DNA of 64,000 nucleotides from Litoditis marina (lineage: Eukaryota; Nematoda; Chromadorea; Rhabditida; Rhabditidae). The DNA lies in NCBI GenBank assembly GCA_964036275.1, contig CAXIWQ010000486.1, positions 1 to 64,000 on the forward strand, written 5' to 3'. A model generated the notes under the pieces. It made no database searches, was not told the DNA's origin, and saw only the letters and a program-made list of their open reading frames with translations. Positions 1 to 13,100 of the stretch are shown piece after piece. A program made the translations under genes and the position numbers. How positions within the stretch are numbered: position 1 is the stretch's first letter; the number at the start of each line of letters is the position of its first letter.

Positions 1-1187
1 ATATTCTGTGGCGCACAGCCACAAAAGACAAATTAACGCGGTTATTACCTCTTTGCCTTGCAGCTACAGAAAAAAGTTTATACGGCTATTAAGTCTGTTG
101 CTCCCAGCTACAAAAACCTAATACGACTTTATATTCTGTGGCGCACAGCCACAAAAGACAAATTAACGCGGTTATTGACTCTTTGCAGCTACAGAAAAAA
201 GTTTATACGGCTATCAAGTATGTTGCTCCCAGCTACAAAAACCTAATACGACTATCTATTCTGTGGCGCACAGCCACAAAATACGAATTAACGCGGTTAT
301 CGACTATTTGCTTTGCAGCTACAGAAAAAAGTTAATACGGCTATCAAGTCTGTTGTTCCCAGCTACAAAAACCTGATACGACAATCTATTCTGTGGCGCA
401 CAGCCACAAAATACGAATTAACGCGGTTATCGACTCTTTGCCTTGCAGCTACAGAGAACAGTTCATACGGCTATCAAATATGTTGCTCCCAGCTACAAAA
501 ACCTAATACGACAATCTATTCTGTGGCGCACAGCCACAACATACGAATTAACGCGGTTATCGACTTTTTGCCCTGCAGCTACAGAGAACAGTTCATACGG
601 CTATCAAGTTGCTCATGGCTACGAAAACCTAATACGACTTTATATTCTGTGGCGCACAGCCACAAAAGACAAACTTACGCGGTTATTGACTCTTTGCCTA
701 GCAGCTACAGAAAAAAGTTTATACGGCTATCAAGTATGTTGCTCCCAGCTAGAAAAACCCAATACAACTATCTATTCTGTGGCACACAGCCACAAAATAC
801 GAATTAACGCGGTTATCGACTCTTTGCCTTGCAGCTACAGAAAAAAGTTTATACGGCTATCAAGTCTGTTGCTCATGGCTACAAAAACCTAATACGACTT
901 TATATTCTGTGGCGCACAGCCACAAAAGACAAATTAACGCGGTTATTACCTCTTTGCCTTGCAGCTACAGAAAAAAAGTTTATACGGCTATCAAATCTGT
1001 TGCTCGCAGCTACAAAAACCTAATACGACAATCTATTATGTGGCGCACAGCCACAAAATACGAATTAACGCTGTTATCGACTCTTTGGCTTGCAGCTACA
1101 GAGAAAAGCTTATACGGCTACCAAGTGTGTTGCTCACAGCTACAAGAACCTAATACGACTATATATTCTGTGGCGCACAGCCACAAA

Positions 1188-2484
1188 ATACGAATTAACG
1201 CTGTTATCGACTCTTTGGCTTGCAGCTACAGAAAAAAGCTTATACGGCTATCAAGTCTGTTGCTCCCAGCTACAAAAACCTAATACGACTTTATATTCTG
1301 TGGCGCACAGCCACAAAAGACAAATTAACGCGGTTATTGACTCTTTGCCTTGCAGCTACAGGAAAAAGTTCATACGGCTATCAAGTCTGTTGCTCCCAGC
1401 TACAAGAACCTGATACGACTATCTATTCTGTGGCGCACAGCCACGAAATACAAATTAACGCGGTTATTGACTTTTCGGCTTGCAGTTACAGAAAAAAAAA
1501 TCACACGGCTATCAAGTCTGTTGCTCACAACTACAAAAACCTAATACGACTGTATACCCTGTGGCGCACAGCCACAAAAGACAGTTTAACGCGGTTATTG
1601 ACTCTTTGCCTTGCAGCTACAGAAAAAAATTTATACGGCCATCAAGTCTGTTGCTACCAGCTACAAAAACTTAATACGACTATCTTTTCTGTGGTGCACA
1701 ACCACAAAATACGAATTAACGCGGTTATTGACTCTTTGCCTTGCAGCTACAGAAAAAAGTTTATACGGCTATCAAGTCTGTTGCTCCCAGCTACAAAAAC
1801 CTAATACGACAATCTTTTCTGTGGTGCACAAGCAGAAAATACGAATTAACGCGGTTTTTGACTCTGTGGCTTGCATTTACAGAGAACAGTTCATACGGCT
1901 AGACAAATTAACGCGGTTATCGACTCTTTGGCTTGCAGCTACAGAAAAAAGCTTATACGGCTATCAAGTCTGTTGCTCCCAGCTATAAAAACCTAATACG
2001 ACTTTATATTCTGTGGCGCACAGCCACAAAAGACAAATTAACGCGGTTATTGACTCTTTGCCTTGCAGCTACAGGAAAAGTTCATACGGCTATCAAGTCT
2101 GTTGCTTTCAGCTACAAGAACCTGATACGACTATCTTTTCTGTGGCGCACAGCCACGAAATACAAATTAACGCGGTTATCGACTTTTCGGCTTGCAGTTA
2201 CAGAAAAAAAATCACACGGCTATCAAGTCTGTTGCTCACAACTACAAAAACCTAATACGACTGTACATCCTGTGGCGCACAGCCACAAAAGACAGTTTAA
2301 CGCGGTTATTGACTCTTTGCCTTGCAGCTACAGGAAAAAGTTTATACGGCTATCAAGTCTGTTGCTCCCAGCTACAAAAACCTAATACGACAATCTTTTC
2401 TGTGGTGCACAAGCAGAAAATACGAATTAACGCGGTTATTGACTCTGTGGCTTGCATTTACAGAGAACAGTTCATACGGCTATC
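1188..2484 (+). repeat. ~0.7-kb tandem duplication with out-of-phase junction
   Basis: The block about 1,188-1,900 is repeated at 1,901-2,484. Landmarks 1,220, 1,350 and 1,480 recur at 1,933, 2,063 and 2,192 (offset 712-713), and 1,741 and 1,872 recur at 2,322 and 2,452 (offset about 580). One monomer is therefore missing from the second copy. Shared rare variants include GTGGTGCACAAGCAG, CTTGCATTTACAG and GACAGTTTAACGCGG. The junction itself lies inside a truncated monomer (see 1,872-1,932). Confidence 0.75.
1872..1932 (+). repeat. Truncated 61-bp monomer
   Basis: The distance between successive TTGCA landmarks is 61 bp instead of 130. At 1,900/1,901 the sequence passes directly from segment 1 (ATACGGCT) to segment 3 (AGACAAATTAACG), losing about 69 bp. 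This is the clearest register break in the array. Most other junctions join monomers at equivalent positions and keep the 130-bp phase. Confidence 0.85.
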
Positions 2485-5400
2485 ACGTCTGTTGCTCCCA
2501 GCTACAAAAACCGAATACGACTTTATATTCTGTGGCGCACAGCCACAAAAGACAAATTAACGCGGTTATCGACTCTTTGGCTTGCAGTTACAGAGAAAAG
2601 TTCATACGGCTATCCAGTCTGTTGCTCCCAGCTACAAAGACCTAACACGACTATCTATTTTGTGGCGCACAGCCACGAAATACGAATTAACGCGGTTATC
2701 GACTCATTGGCTTGCAGCTACGGAAAAAAAGTTTATACGGCTATCAAGTCTGTTGCTCCCAGCTACAAAAACCTAATACGACTTTTTATTATGTGGCGCA
2801 CAGCCACAAAAGACAGATTAACGCGGTTATTGACTCTTTGCCTTGCAGCTACAGAAAACAATTTATACGGCTATCAAGTATGTTGCTCCCAGCTAGAAAA
2901 ACCCAATACAACTATCTATTCTGTGGCACACAGCCACAAAATACGAATTAACGCGGTTATCGACTCTTTGCCTTGCAGCTACAGAGAAAAGTTTATACGG
3001 CTATCAAGTCTGTTGCTCATGGCTACAAAAACCTAATACGACTTTATATTCTGTGGCACACAGCCACAAAATACGATATAACGCGGTTATCGACTCTTTG
3101 CCTTGCAGCTACAGAAAACAGTTCATACGGCTATCGAATATGTTGCTCCCAGCTACAAAAACCTAATACGACAATCTATTCTGTGGCGCACAGCCACAAA
3201 ATACGAATAAACGCGGTTATCGACTCTTTGCCTTGCAGCTACAGAGAACAGTTCATACGGCTATCAAATCTGTTGCTCCCAGCTACAAAAACCTAATACG
3301 ACAATCTATTCTGTGGCGCACAGCCACAAAAGATTTTACGCGGTTATCGACTTGTTGACTTGCAGTTACAGAGATAAGTTCATACGGCTATCAAGTCTGT
3401 TGCTCCCAGCTACAAAAACCTAGTACGACTATATATTCTGTGGCGCACAGCCACAAAAGACAAATTAACACGGTTATTACCTCTTTGCCTTGCAGTTACA
3501 GAGAACATTTCATACGGCTATCAAATCTGTTGCTCCCAGCTACAAAAACCTAATACGACAATCTATTCTGTGGCGCACAGCCACAAAATACGACGTTACG
3601 CGGTTATCGACTCTTTGGCTTGCAGCTACAGAAAAAAGTTTATATGGCTATCAAGTATGTTGCTCCCAGCTAGAAAAACCCAATACAACTTTCTATTCTG
3701 TGGCACACAGCCACAAAATACGAATTAACGCGGTTATCGACTGTTTGTTTTGCAGCTACAGAAAAAAGTTAATACGGCTATCAAGTCGGTTGCTCCCAGC
3801 TACAAAAACCTAATACGACAATCTATTCTGTGGCGCACAGCCACAAAAACGAATTAACGCGGTTATCGACATTTTGACTTGCAGCTACAAAAAAAAAATC
3901 ATACGGCTATCAAGTCTGTTGCTCCCAACTACAAAAACATAGTACGACTTTATATTCTGTGGCGCACAGCCACAAAATACAAATTAACGCGGTTATTGAC
4001 TCTTTGCCGTGCAGCTACAGGAAAAAGGTTATACGGCTATCAAGTATGTTGCTCCCAGCTACAAAAACCTAATACGACTATCTATTCTGTGGCGCACAGC
4101 CACAAAATACGAATTAACGCGGTTATCGACTCTTTGCTTTGCAGCTACAGAGAACAGTTCATACGGCTATCAAGTCTGTTGCTCCCAGCTACAAAAACCT
4201 AATACGACTATATATTCTGTGGCGCACAGCCACAAAAAACGAATTAACGCGGTTATTGACTCTTTGCCTCGCAGTTACAGATAACATTTCATACGGCTAT
4301 CAAATCTGTTGCTCCCAGCTACAAAAACTTAATACGACAATCTATTCTGTGGCGCACAGCCACAAAGACGAATTAACGCGGTTATTGACATTTTGACTTG
4401 CAGCTACAAAAAAAAATCATACGGCTATCAAGTCTGTTGCTTCCAACTACAAAAACATAATACGACAATCTATTCTGTGGCGCACAGCCACAAAACACGA
4501 AATATCGCGGTTATCGACTTGTTGGCTTGCAGCTACAGAGAAAAGTTCATACGGCTATCAAGTCTGTTGCTCCCAGCTACAAAAACCTGATACGACAATC
4601 TATTCTGTGGCGCACAGCCACAAAAGACAAATTAACACGGTTATTACCTCTTTGCCTTGCAGCTACAGAAAAAAGTTCATACGGCTATCAAATCTGTTGC
4701 TCCCAGCTACAAAAACCTAATACGACAATCTATTCTGTGGCGCACAGCCACAAAGTACGAATTAACGCGGTTATCGACTCTTTGCCTTGCAGCTACAGAG
4801 AAAAGTTCATACGGCTATCAAGTCTGTTGCTCCCAGCTACAAAAACCTGATACGACAATCTATTCTGTGGCGCACAGCCACAAAAGACAAATTAACGCGG
4901 TTATTACCTCTTTGCCTTGCAGCTACAGAAAAAAAACTCATACGGCTATCAAGTCTGTTGCTCCCAGCTACGAAAACCTAATACGACTTTATATTCTGTG
5001 GCGTACAGCCACAAAAGACAAATTTAACGCGGTTATTGACTCTTTGCCGTGCAGCTACAGGAAAAAGGTTATACGGCTATCAAGTATGTTGCTCCCAGCT
5101 AAAAAAAACCTAATACGACTATCTATTCTGTGGCGCACAGCCACAAAATACGAATTAACGCGGTTATCGACTCTTTGCCTTGCAGCTACAGAGAACAGTT
5201 CATACGGCTATAGTCTGTTGCTCCCAGCTACAAAAACCTAATACGACTATATATTCTGTGGCGCACAGCCACAAAAGACGAATTAACGCGGTTATTGACT
5301 CTTTGCCTTGCAGCTACAGAGAACAGTTCATACGGCTATCAAATCTGTTGCTCCCAGCTACAAAAACCTAATACGACAATCTATTCTGTGGCGCACAGCC

Positions 5401-6993
5401 ACAAAATACGAATTATCGCGGTTATCGACTCTTTGGCTTGCAGCTACAGAAAAAAGTTTATATGGCTATCAAGTATGTTGCTCCCAGCAAGAAAAACCCA
5501 ATACAACTATCTATTCTGTGGCACACAGCCACAAAATACGAATTAACGCGGTTATCGACTGTTTGTTTTGCAGCTACAGAAAAAAGTTAATATGGCTATC
5601 AAGTCGGTTGCTCCCAGCTACAAAAACCTAATACGACAATCTATTCTGTGGCGCACAGCCACAAAAACGGATTAACGCGGTTATCGACATTTTGACTTGC
5701 AGCTACAAAAAAAAATCATACGGCTATCAAGTCTGTTGCTCCCAACTACAAAAACATAGTACGACTTTATATTCTGTGGCGCACAGCCACAAAATACAAA
5801 TTAACGCGGTTATTGACTCTTTGCCGTGCAGCTACAGGAAAAAGGTTATACGGCTATCAAGTATGTTGCTCCCAGCTACAAAAACCTAATACGACTATCT
5901 ATTCTGTGGCGCACAGCCACAAAATACGAATTAACGCGGTTATCGACTCTTTGCCTGGCAGCTACAGAGAACAGTTCATACGGCAATCAAGTCTGTTGCT
6001 CCCAGCTACAAAAACCTAATACGACTATATATTCTGTGGCGCACAGCCACAAAAGACGAATTAACGCGGTTATTGACTCTTTGCCTCGCAGTTACAGATA
6101 ACATTTCATACGGCTATCAAGTCTGTTGCTCCCAGCTACAAAAACCTAATACGACTTTATATTCTGTGGCGCACAGCCACAAAATACAAATTAACGCGGT
6201 TATTGACTCTTTGCCGTGCAGCTACAGGAAAAAGGTTATACGGCTATCAAGTATGTTGCTCCCAGCTACAAAAACCTAATACGACTATCTATTCTGTGGC
6301 GCACAGCCACAAAATACGAATTAACGCGGTTATCGACTCTTTGCCTTGCAGCTACAGAGAACAGTTCATACGGCTATCAAGTCTGTTGCTCCCAGCTACA
6401 AAAACCTAATACGACAATCTATTCTGTGGCGCACAGCCACAAAGACGAACTAACGCGGTTATTGACATTTTGACTTGCAGCTACAAAAAAAATCATACGG
6501 CTATCAAGTCTGTTGCTTCCAACTACAAAAACATAATACGACAATTTATTCTGTGGCGCACAGCCACAAAACACGAAATATCGCGGTTATCGACTTGTTG
6601 GCTTGCAGCTACAGAGAAAAGTTCATACGGCTATCAAGTCTGTTGCTCCCAGCTACAAAAACCTGATACGACAATCTATTCTGTGGCGCACAGCCACAAA
6701 GACGAATTAACGCGGTTATTGACATTTTGACTTGCAGCTACAAAAAAAAATCATACGGCTATCAAGTCTGTTGCTTCCAACTACAAAAACATAATACGAC
6801 AATCTATTCTGTGGCGCACAGCCACAAAATACGAATTAACGCGGTTATCGACTGTTTGCTTTGCAGCTACAGAAAAAAGTTGATACGGCTATCAAGTATG
6901 TTGTTCCCAGCTACAAAAACCTGATACGACAATCTATTCTGTGGCGCACAGCCACAAAATTCAAATTAACGCGGTTATCGACTCTTTGCCTTG

Positions 6994-7123
6994 CAGCTAC
7001 AGAAAAAAGTTCATACGGCTATCAAGTCTGTTGCTCCCAGCTACAAAAACCTGATACGACAATCTATTCTGTGGCGCACAGCCACAAAAGACAAATTAAC
7101 GCGGTTATTACCTCTTTGCCTTG
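6994..7123 (+). repeat. Representative monomer (130 bp, trimer of ~43-bp units)
   Basis: A typical monomer, used to describe the unit. It divides into three related segments: 6,994-7,037 (44 bp), 7,038-7,078 (41 bp) and 7,079-7,123 (45 bp). Each opens with CAGCTACA or CAGCCACA, followed by an A-rich run, then a TCATACGG / TGATACGA / TTAACGCGG block, then TCTGTTGC / TCTGTGGC / TCTTTGCC. The shared order of four blocks at near-equal spacing indicates that an ancestral ~43-bp repeat was triplicated before the 130-bp unit was amplified. The third segment usually contains TTAA, the target used by the insertion at 27.6 kb. Confidence 0.85.
7070..7086. other. Conserved dyad in the monomer (representative copy)
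   Basis: TGTGGC-GCACA-GCCACA is a perfect 6-bp inverted repeat around a 5-bp centre, straddling the boundary between segments 2 and 3. It is present in nearly every monomer. Most observed changes fall in the centre (CACACA, CGTACA and CTCACA variants of CGCACA) and leave the arms intact. It could be a site for a dimeric DNA-binding protein or could extrude as a small hairpin; neither is shown by sequence alone. Confidence 0.7.
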
Positions 7124-10100
7124 CAGCTACAGAAAAAAGTTCATACGGCTATCAAATCTGTTGCTCCCAGCTACAAAAACCTAATACGACAATCTATTCT
7201 GTGGCGCACAGCCACAAAATACGAATTAACGCGGTTATCGACTCTTTGCCTTGCAGCTACAGAGAACAGTTCATACGGCTATCAAATCTGTTGCTCCCAG
7301 CTACAAAAACCTAATACGACAATCTATTCTGTGGCGCACAGCCACAAAATACGAATTATCGCGGTTATCGACTTGTTGGCTTGCAGCTACAGAGAAAAGT
7401 TCATACGGCTATCAAGTCTGTTGCTCCCAGCTACAAAAACCTGATACGACAATCTATTCTGTGGCGCACAGCCACAAAAGACAAATTAACGCGGTTATTA
7501 CCTCTTTGCCTTGCAGCTACAGAAAAAAATTCATACGGCTATCAAGTCTGTTGCTCCCAGCTACGAAAACCTAATACGACTTTATATTCTGTGGCGCACA
7601 GCCACAAAAGACAAATTAACGCGGTTATTGACTCTTTGCCGTGCAGCTACAGGAAAAAGGTTATACGGCTATCAAGTATGTTGCTCCCAGCTAAAAAAAC
7701 CTAATACGACTATCTATTCTGTGGCGCACAGCCACAAAATACGAATTAACGCGGTTATCGACCCTTTGCCTTGCAGCTACAGAGAACAGTTCATACGGCT
7801 ATCAAGTCTGTTGCTCCCAGCTACAAAAACCTAATACGACTATATATTCTGTGGCGCACAGCCACAAAAAACGAATTAACGCGGTTATTGACTCTTTGCC
7901 TCGCAGTTACAGATAACATTTCATACGGCTATCAAATCTGTTGCTCCCAGCTACAAAAACCTGATACGACAATCTATTCTGTGGCGCACAGCCACAAAGA
8001 CGAATTAACGCGGTTATTGACATTTTGACTTGCAGCTACAAAAAAAAATCATACGGCTATCAAGTCTGTTGCTTCCAACTACAGAAACATAATACGACAA
8101 TCTATTCTGTGGCGCACAGCCACAAAACACGAAATATCGCGGTTATCGACTTGTTGGCTTGCAGCTACAGAGAAAAGTTCATACGGCTATCAAGCCTGTT
8201 GCTCCCAGCTACAAAAACCTGATACGACAATCTATTCTGTGGCGCACAGCCACAAAAGACAAATTAACGCGGTTATTACCTCTTTGCCTTGCAGCTACAG
8301 ATAAAGTTCATACGGCTATCAAATCTGTTGCTCCCAGCTACAAAAACCTAATACGACAATCTATTCTGTGGTGCACAGCCACAAAATACAAATTATCGCG
8401 GTTATCGACTTGTTGGCTTGCAGCTACCGAGAAAAGTTCATACGGCTATCAAGTCTGTTGCTCCCAGCTACAAAAACCTAGTACGACTATATATTCTGTT
8501 GCGCACAGCCACAAAAGACAAATTAACACGGTTATTACCTCTTTGCCTTGCAGTTACAGAGAACATTTCATACGGCTATCAAATCTGTTGCTCCCAGCTA
8601 CAAAAACCTAATACGACAATCTATTCTGTGGCGCACAGCCACAAATACGAATTTACGCGGTTATCGACTCTTTGGCTTGCAGCTACAGAAAAAAGTTTAT
8701 ATGGCTATCAAGTATGTTGCTCCCAGCTAGAAAAACCCAATACAACTTTCTATTCTGTGGCACACAGCACAAAATACGAATTAACGCGGTTATCGACTGT
8801 TTGTTTTGCAGCTACAGAAAAAAGTTAATACGGCTATCAAGTCGGTTGCTCCCAGCTACAAAAACCTAATACGACAATCTATTCTGTGGCGCACAGCCAC
8901 AAAAACGAATTAACGCGGTTATCGACATTTTGACTTGCAGCTACAAAAAAAAATCATACGGCTATCAAGTCTGTTGCTCCCAACTACAAAAACATAGTAC
9001 GACTTTATATTCTGTGGCGCACAGCCACAAAATACAAATTAACGCGGTTATTGACTCTTTGCCGTGCAGCTACAGGAAAAAGGTTATACGGCTATCAAGT
9101 ATGTTGCTCCCAGCTACAAAAACCTAATACGACTATCTATTCTGTGGCGCACAGCCACAAAATACGAATTAACGCGGTTATCGACTCTTTGCTTTGCAGC
9201 TACAGAGAACAGTTCATACGGCTATCAAGTCTGTTGCTCCCAGCTACAAAAACCTAATACGACTATATATTCTGTGGCGCACAGCCACAAAAAACGAATT
9301 AACGCGGTTATTGACTCTTTGCCGTGCAGCTACAGGAAAAAGGTTATACGGCTATCAAGTATGTTGCTCCCAGCTACAAAAACCTAATACGACTATCTAT
9401 TCTGTGGCGCACAGCCACAAAATACGAATTAACGCGGTTATCGACTCTTTGCCTTGCAGCTACAGAGAACAGTTCATACGGCTATCAAGTCTGTTGCTCC
9501 CAGCTACAAAAACCTAATACGACAATCTATTCTGTGGCGCACAGCCACAAAGACGAATTAACGCGGTTATTGACATTTTGACTTGCAGCTACAAAAAAAA
9601 TCATACGGCTATCAAGTCTGTTGCTTCCAACTACAAAAACATAATACGACAATTTATTCTGTGGCGCACAGCCACAAAACACGAAATATCGCGGTTATCG
9701 ACTTGTTGGCTTGCAGCTACAGAGAAAAGTTCATACGGCTATCAAGTCTGTTGCTCCCAGCTACAAAAACCTGATACGACAATCTATTCTGTGGCGCACA
9801 GCCACAAAGACGAATTAACGCGGTTATTGACATTTTGACTTGCAGCTACAAAAAAAAATCATACGGCTATCAAGTCTGTTGCTTCCAACTACAAAAACAT
9901 AATACGACAATCTATTCTGTGGCGCACAGCCACAAAATACGAATTAACGCGGTTATCGACTGTTTGCTTTGCAGCTACAGAAAAAAGTTGATACGGCTAT
10001 CAAGTATGTTGCTCCCAGCTACAAAAACCTGATACGACAATCTATTCTGTGGCGCACAGCCACAAAAGACAAATTAACGCGGTTATTACCTCTTTGCCTT

Positions 10101-13100
10101 GCAGCTACAGAAAAAAACTCATACGGCTATCAAGTCTGTTGCTCCCAGCTACGAAAACCTAATACGACTTTATATTCTGTGGCGTACAGCCACAAAAGAC
10201 AAATTTAACGCGGTTATTGACTCTTTGCCGTGCAGCTACAGGAAAAAGGTTATACGGCTATCAAGTATGTTGCTCCCAGCTAAAAAAAACCTAATACGAC
10301 TATCTATTCTGTGGCGCACAGCCACAAAATACGAATTAACGCGGTTATCGACTCTTTGCCTTGCAGCTACAGAGAACAGTTCATACGGCTATCAAGTCTG
10401 TTGCTCCCAGCTACAAAAACCTAATACGACTATATATTCTGTGGCGCACAGCCACAAAAGACGAATTAACGCGGTTATTGACTCTTTGCCTTGCAGCTAC
10501 AGAGAACAGTTCATACGGCTATCAAATCTGTTGCTCCCAGCTACAAAAACCTAATACGACAATCTATTCTGTGGCGCACAGCCACAAAATACGAATTATC
10601 GCGGTTATCGACTCTTTGGCTTGCAGCTACAGAAAAAAGTTTATATGGCTATCAAGTATGTTGCTCCCAGCAAGAAAAACCCAATACAACTATCTATTCT
10701 GTGGCACACAGCCACAAAATACGAATTAACGCGGTTATCGACTGTTTGTTTTGCAGCTACAGAAAAAAGTTAATATGGCTATCAAGTCGGTTGCTCCCAG
10801 CTACAAAAACCTAATACGACAATCTATTCTGTGGCGCACAGCCACAAAATACAAATTAACGCGGTTATTGACCCTTTGCCTTGCAGCTACAGAGAACAGT
10901 TCATACGGCTATCAAGTCTGTTGCTCCCAGCTACAAAAACCTAATACGACTATATATTCTGTGGCGCACAGCCACAAAAAACGAATTAACGCGGTTATTG
11001 ACTCTTTGCCTCGCAGTTACAGATAACATTTCATACGGCTATCAAATCTGTTGCTCCCAGCTACAAAAACCTAATACGACTATATATTCTGTGGCGCACA
11101 GCCACAAAGACGAATTAACGCGGTTATTGACATTTTGACTTGCAGCTACAAAAAAAAATCATACGGCTATCAAGTCTGTTGCTTCCAACTACAGAAACAT
11201 AATACGACAATCTATTCTGTGGCGCACAGCCACAAAACACGAAATATCGCGGTTATCGACTTGTTGGCTTGCAGCTACAGAGAAAAGTTCATACGGCTAT
11301 CAAGCCTGTTGCTCCCAGCTACAAAAACCTGATACGACAATCTATTCTGTGGCGCACAGCCACAAAAGACAAATTAACGCGGTTATTACCTCTTTGCCTT
11401 GCAGCTACAGATAAAGTTCATACGGCTATCAAATCTGTTGCTCCCAGCTACAAAAACCTAATACGACAATCTATTCTGTGGTGCACAGCCACAAAATACA
11501 AATTATCGCGGTTATCGACTTGTTGGCTTGCAGCTACCGAGAAAAGTTCATACGGCTATCAAGTCTGTTGCTCCCAGCTACAAAAACCTAATACGACTAT
11601 ATATTCTGTGGCGCACAGCCACAAAAGACGAATTAACGCGGTTATTGACTCTTTGCCTCGCAGTTACAGAGAACATTTCATACGGCTATCAAATCTGTTG
11701 CTCCCAGCTACAAAAACCTAATACGACAATCTATTCTGTGGCGCACAGCCACAAAGACGAATTAACGCGGTTATTGACATTTTGACTTGCAGCTACAAAA
11801 AAAAATCATACGGCTATCAAGTCTGTTGCTTCCAACTACAAAAACATAATACGACTTTATATTCTGTGGCGCACAGCACAAAATACAAATTAACGCGGTT
11901 ATTGACTCTTTGCCTTGCAGTTACAGAGAACATTTCATACGGCTATCAAATCTGTTGCTCCCAGCTACGAAAACCTAATACGACTTTATATTCTGTGGCG
12001 CACAGCCACAAAAGACAAATTAACGCGGTTATTGACTCTTTGCCGTGCAGCTACAGGAAAAAGGTTATACGGCTATCAAGTATGTTGCTCCCAGCTAAAA
12101 AAACCTAATACGACTATCTATTCTGTGGCGCACAGCCACAAAATACGAATTAACGCGGTAATCGACTCTTTGCCTTGCAGCTACAGAGAACAGTTCATAC
12201 GGCTATCAAGTCTGTTGCTCCCAGCTACAAAAACCTAATACGACTTTATATTCTGTGGCGCACAGCCACAAAAAACGAATTAACGCGGTTATTGACTCTT
12301 TGCCTCGCAGTGACAGATAACATTTCATACGGCTATCAAATCTGTTGCTCCCAGCTACAAAAACCTGATACGACAATCTATTCTGTGGCGCACAGCCACA
12401 AAACACGAAATATCGCGGTTATCGACTTGTTGGCTTGCAGCTACAGAGAAAAGTTCATACGGCTATCAAGTCTGTTGCTCCCAGCTACAAAAACCTGATA
12501 CGACAATCTATTCTGTGGCGCACAGCCACAAAAGACAAATTAACGCGGTTATTGACTCTTTGCCGTGCAGCTACAGAAAAAAGTTTATATGGCTGTCAAG
12601 TATGTTGTTCCCAGCTAGAAAAACCCAATACAACTATCTATTCTGTGGCACACAGCCACAAAATACGATATAACGCGGTTATCGACTCTTTGCCTTGCAG
12701 CTACAGAAAAAAGTTTATACGGCTATCAAGTCTGTTGCTCATGGCTACAAAAACCTAATACGACTTTATATCCTGTGGCGCACAGCCACAAAAGACAAAT
12801 TAACGCGGTTATTACCTCTTTGCCTTGCAGCTACAGAAAAAAGTTCATACGGCTATCAAGTCTGTTGCTCCCAGCTAGAAAAACCCAATACAACTATCTA
12901 TTCTGTGGCACACAGCCACAAAATACGATATAACGCGGTTATCGACTCTTTGCCTTGCAGCTACAGAAAAAAGTTCATACGGCTATCAAGTCTGTTGCTT
13001 CCAACTACAAAAACATAATACGACTTTATATTCTGTGGCGCACAGCCACAAAATACAAATTAACCCGGTTATTGACTCTTTGCCTTGCAGTTACAGAGAA

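Larger units (their letters stand above)
3360..11600 (+). repeat. Mosaic of 3.1-kb and 5.1-kb duplicated segments
   Basis: Order-specific monomer variants show that about 8.42-9.31 kb copies about 3.36-4.25 kb (landmarks 3,490, 4,009 and 4,139 recur at 8,548, 9,064 and 9,194; offset about 5,055). The next stretch, to about 10.05 kb, matches about 6.2-6.95 kb (6,216, 6,470, 6,727 and 6,861 recur at 9,324, 9,578, 9,835 and 9,969; offset 3,108). About 10.05-10.86 kb then matches 4.87-5.67 kb (offset 5,182), and about 10.87-11.57 kb matches 7.76-8.46 kb (offset 3,110). The changing offsets mean several unequal exchanges or conversions, not one simple duplication. Confidence 0.7.

Noticed and set aside
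4200..4220. Phage T7 promoter (TAATACGACT in most monomers)
   Set aside because: Only the first ten bases agree; the following CACTATAGG is absent. It is coincidental, although T7-type primers could mis-prime on this array.
6994..7123. CRISPR array
   Set aside because: There are no unique spacers; the repeat is continuous with related sequence throughout, and no cas genes are present.
6994..7123. CENP-B box
   Set aside because: No segment on either strand fits the TTCG....A..CGGG core.
6994..7123. Hammerhead ribozyme, as found in some satellite DNAs
   Set aside because: The CTGATGA core is absent on both strands. CCTGATACG is only a partial likeness and lacks the partner GAAA geometry.
12206..12406. 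Minus-strand open frame in the satellite (similar one at 21,911-22,135)
   Set aside because: Arises from one variant combination that removes usual minus-strand stops. It is inherited by duplication and has no sign of coding.
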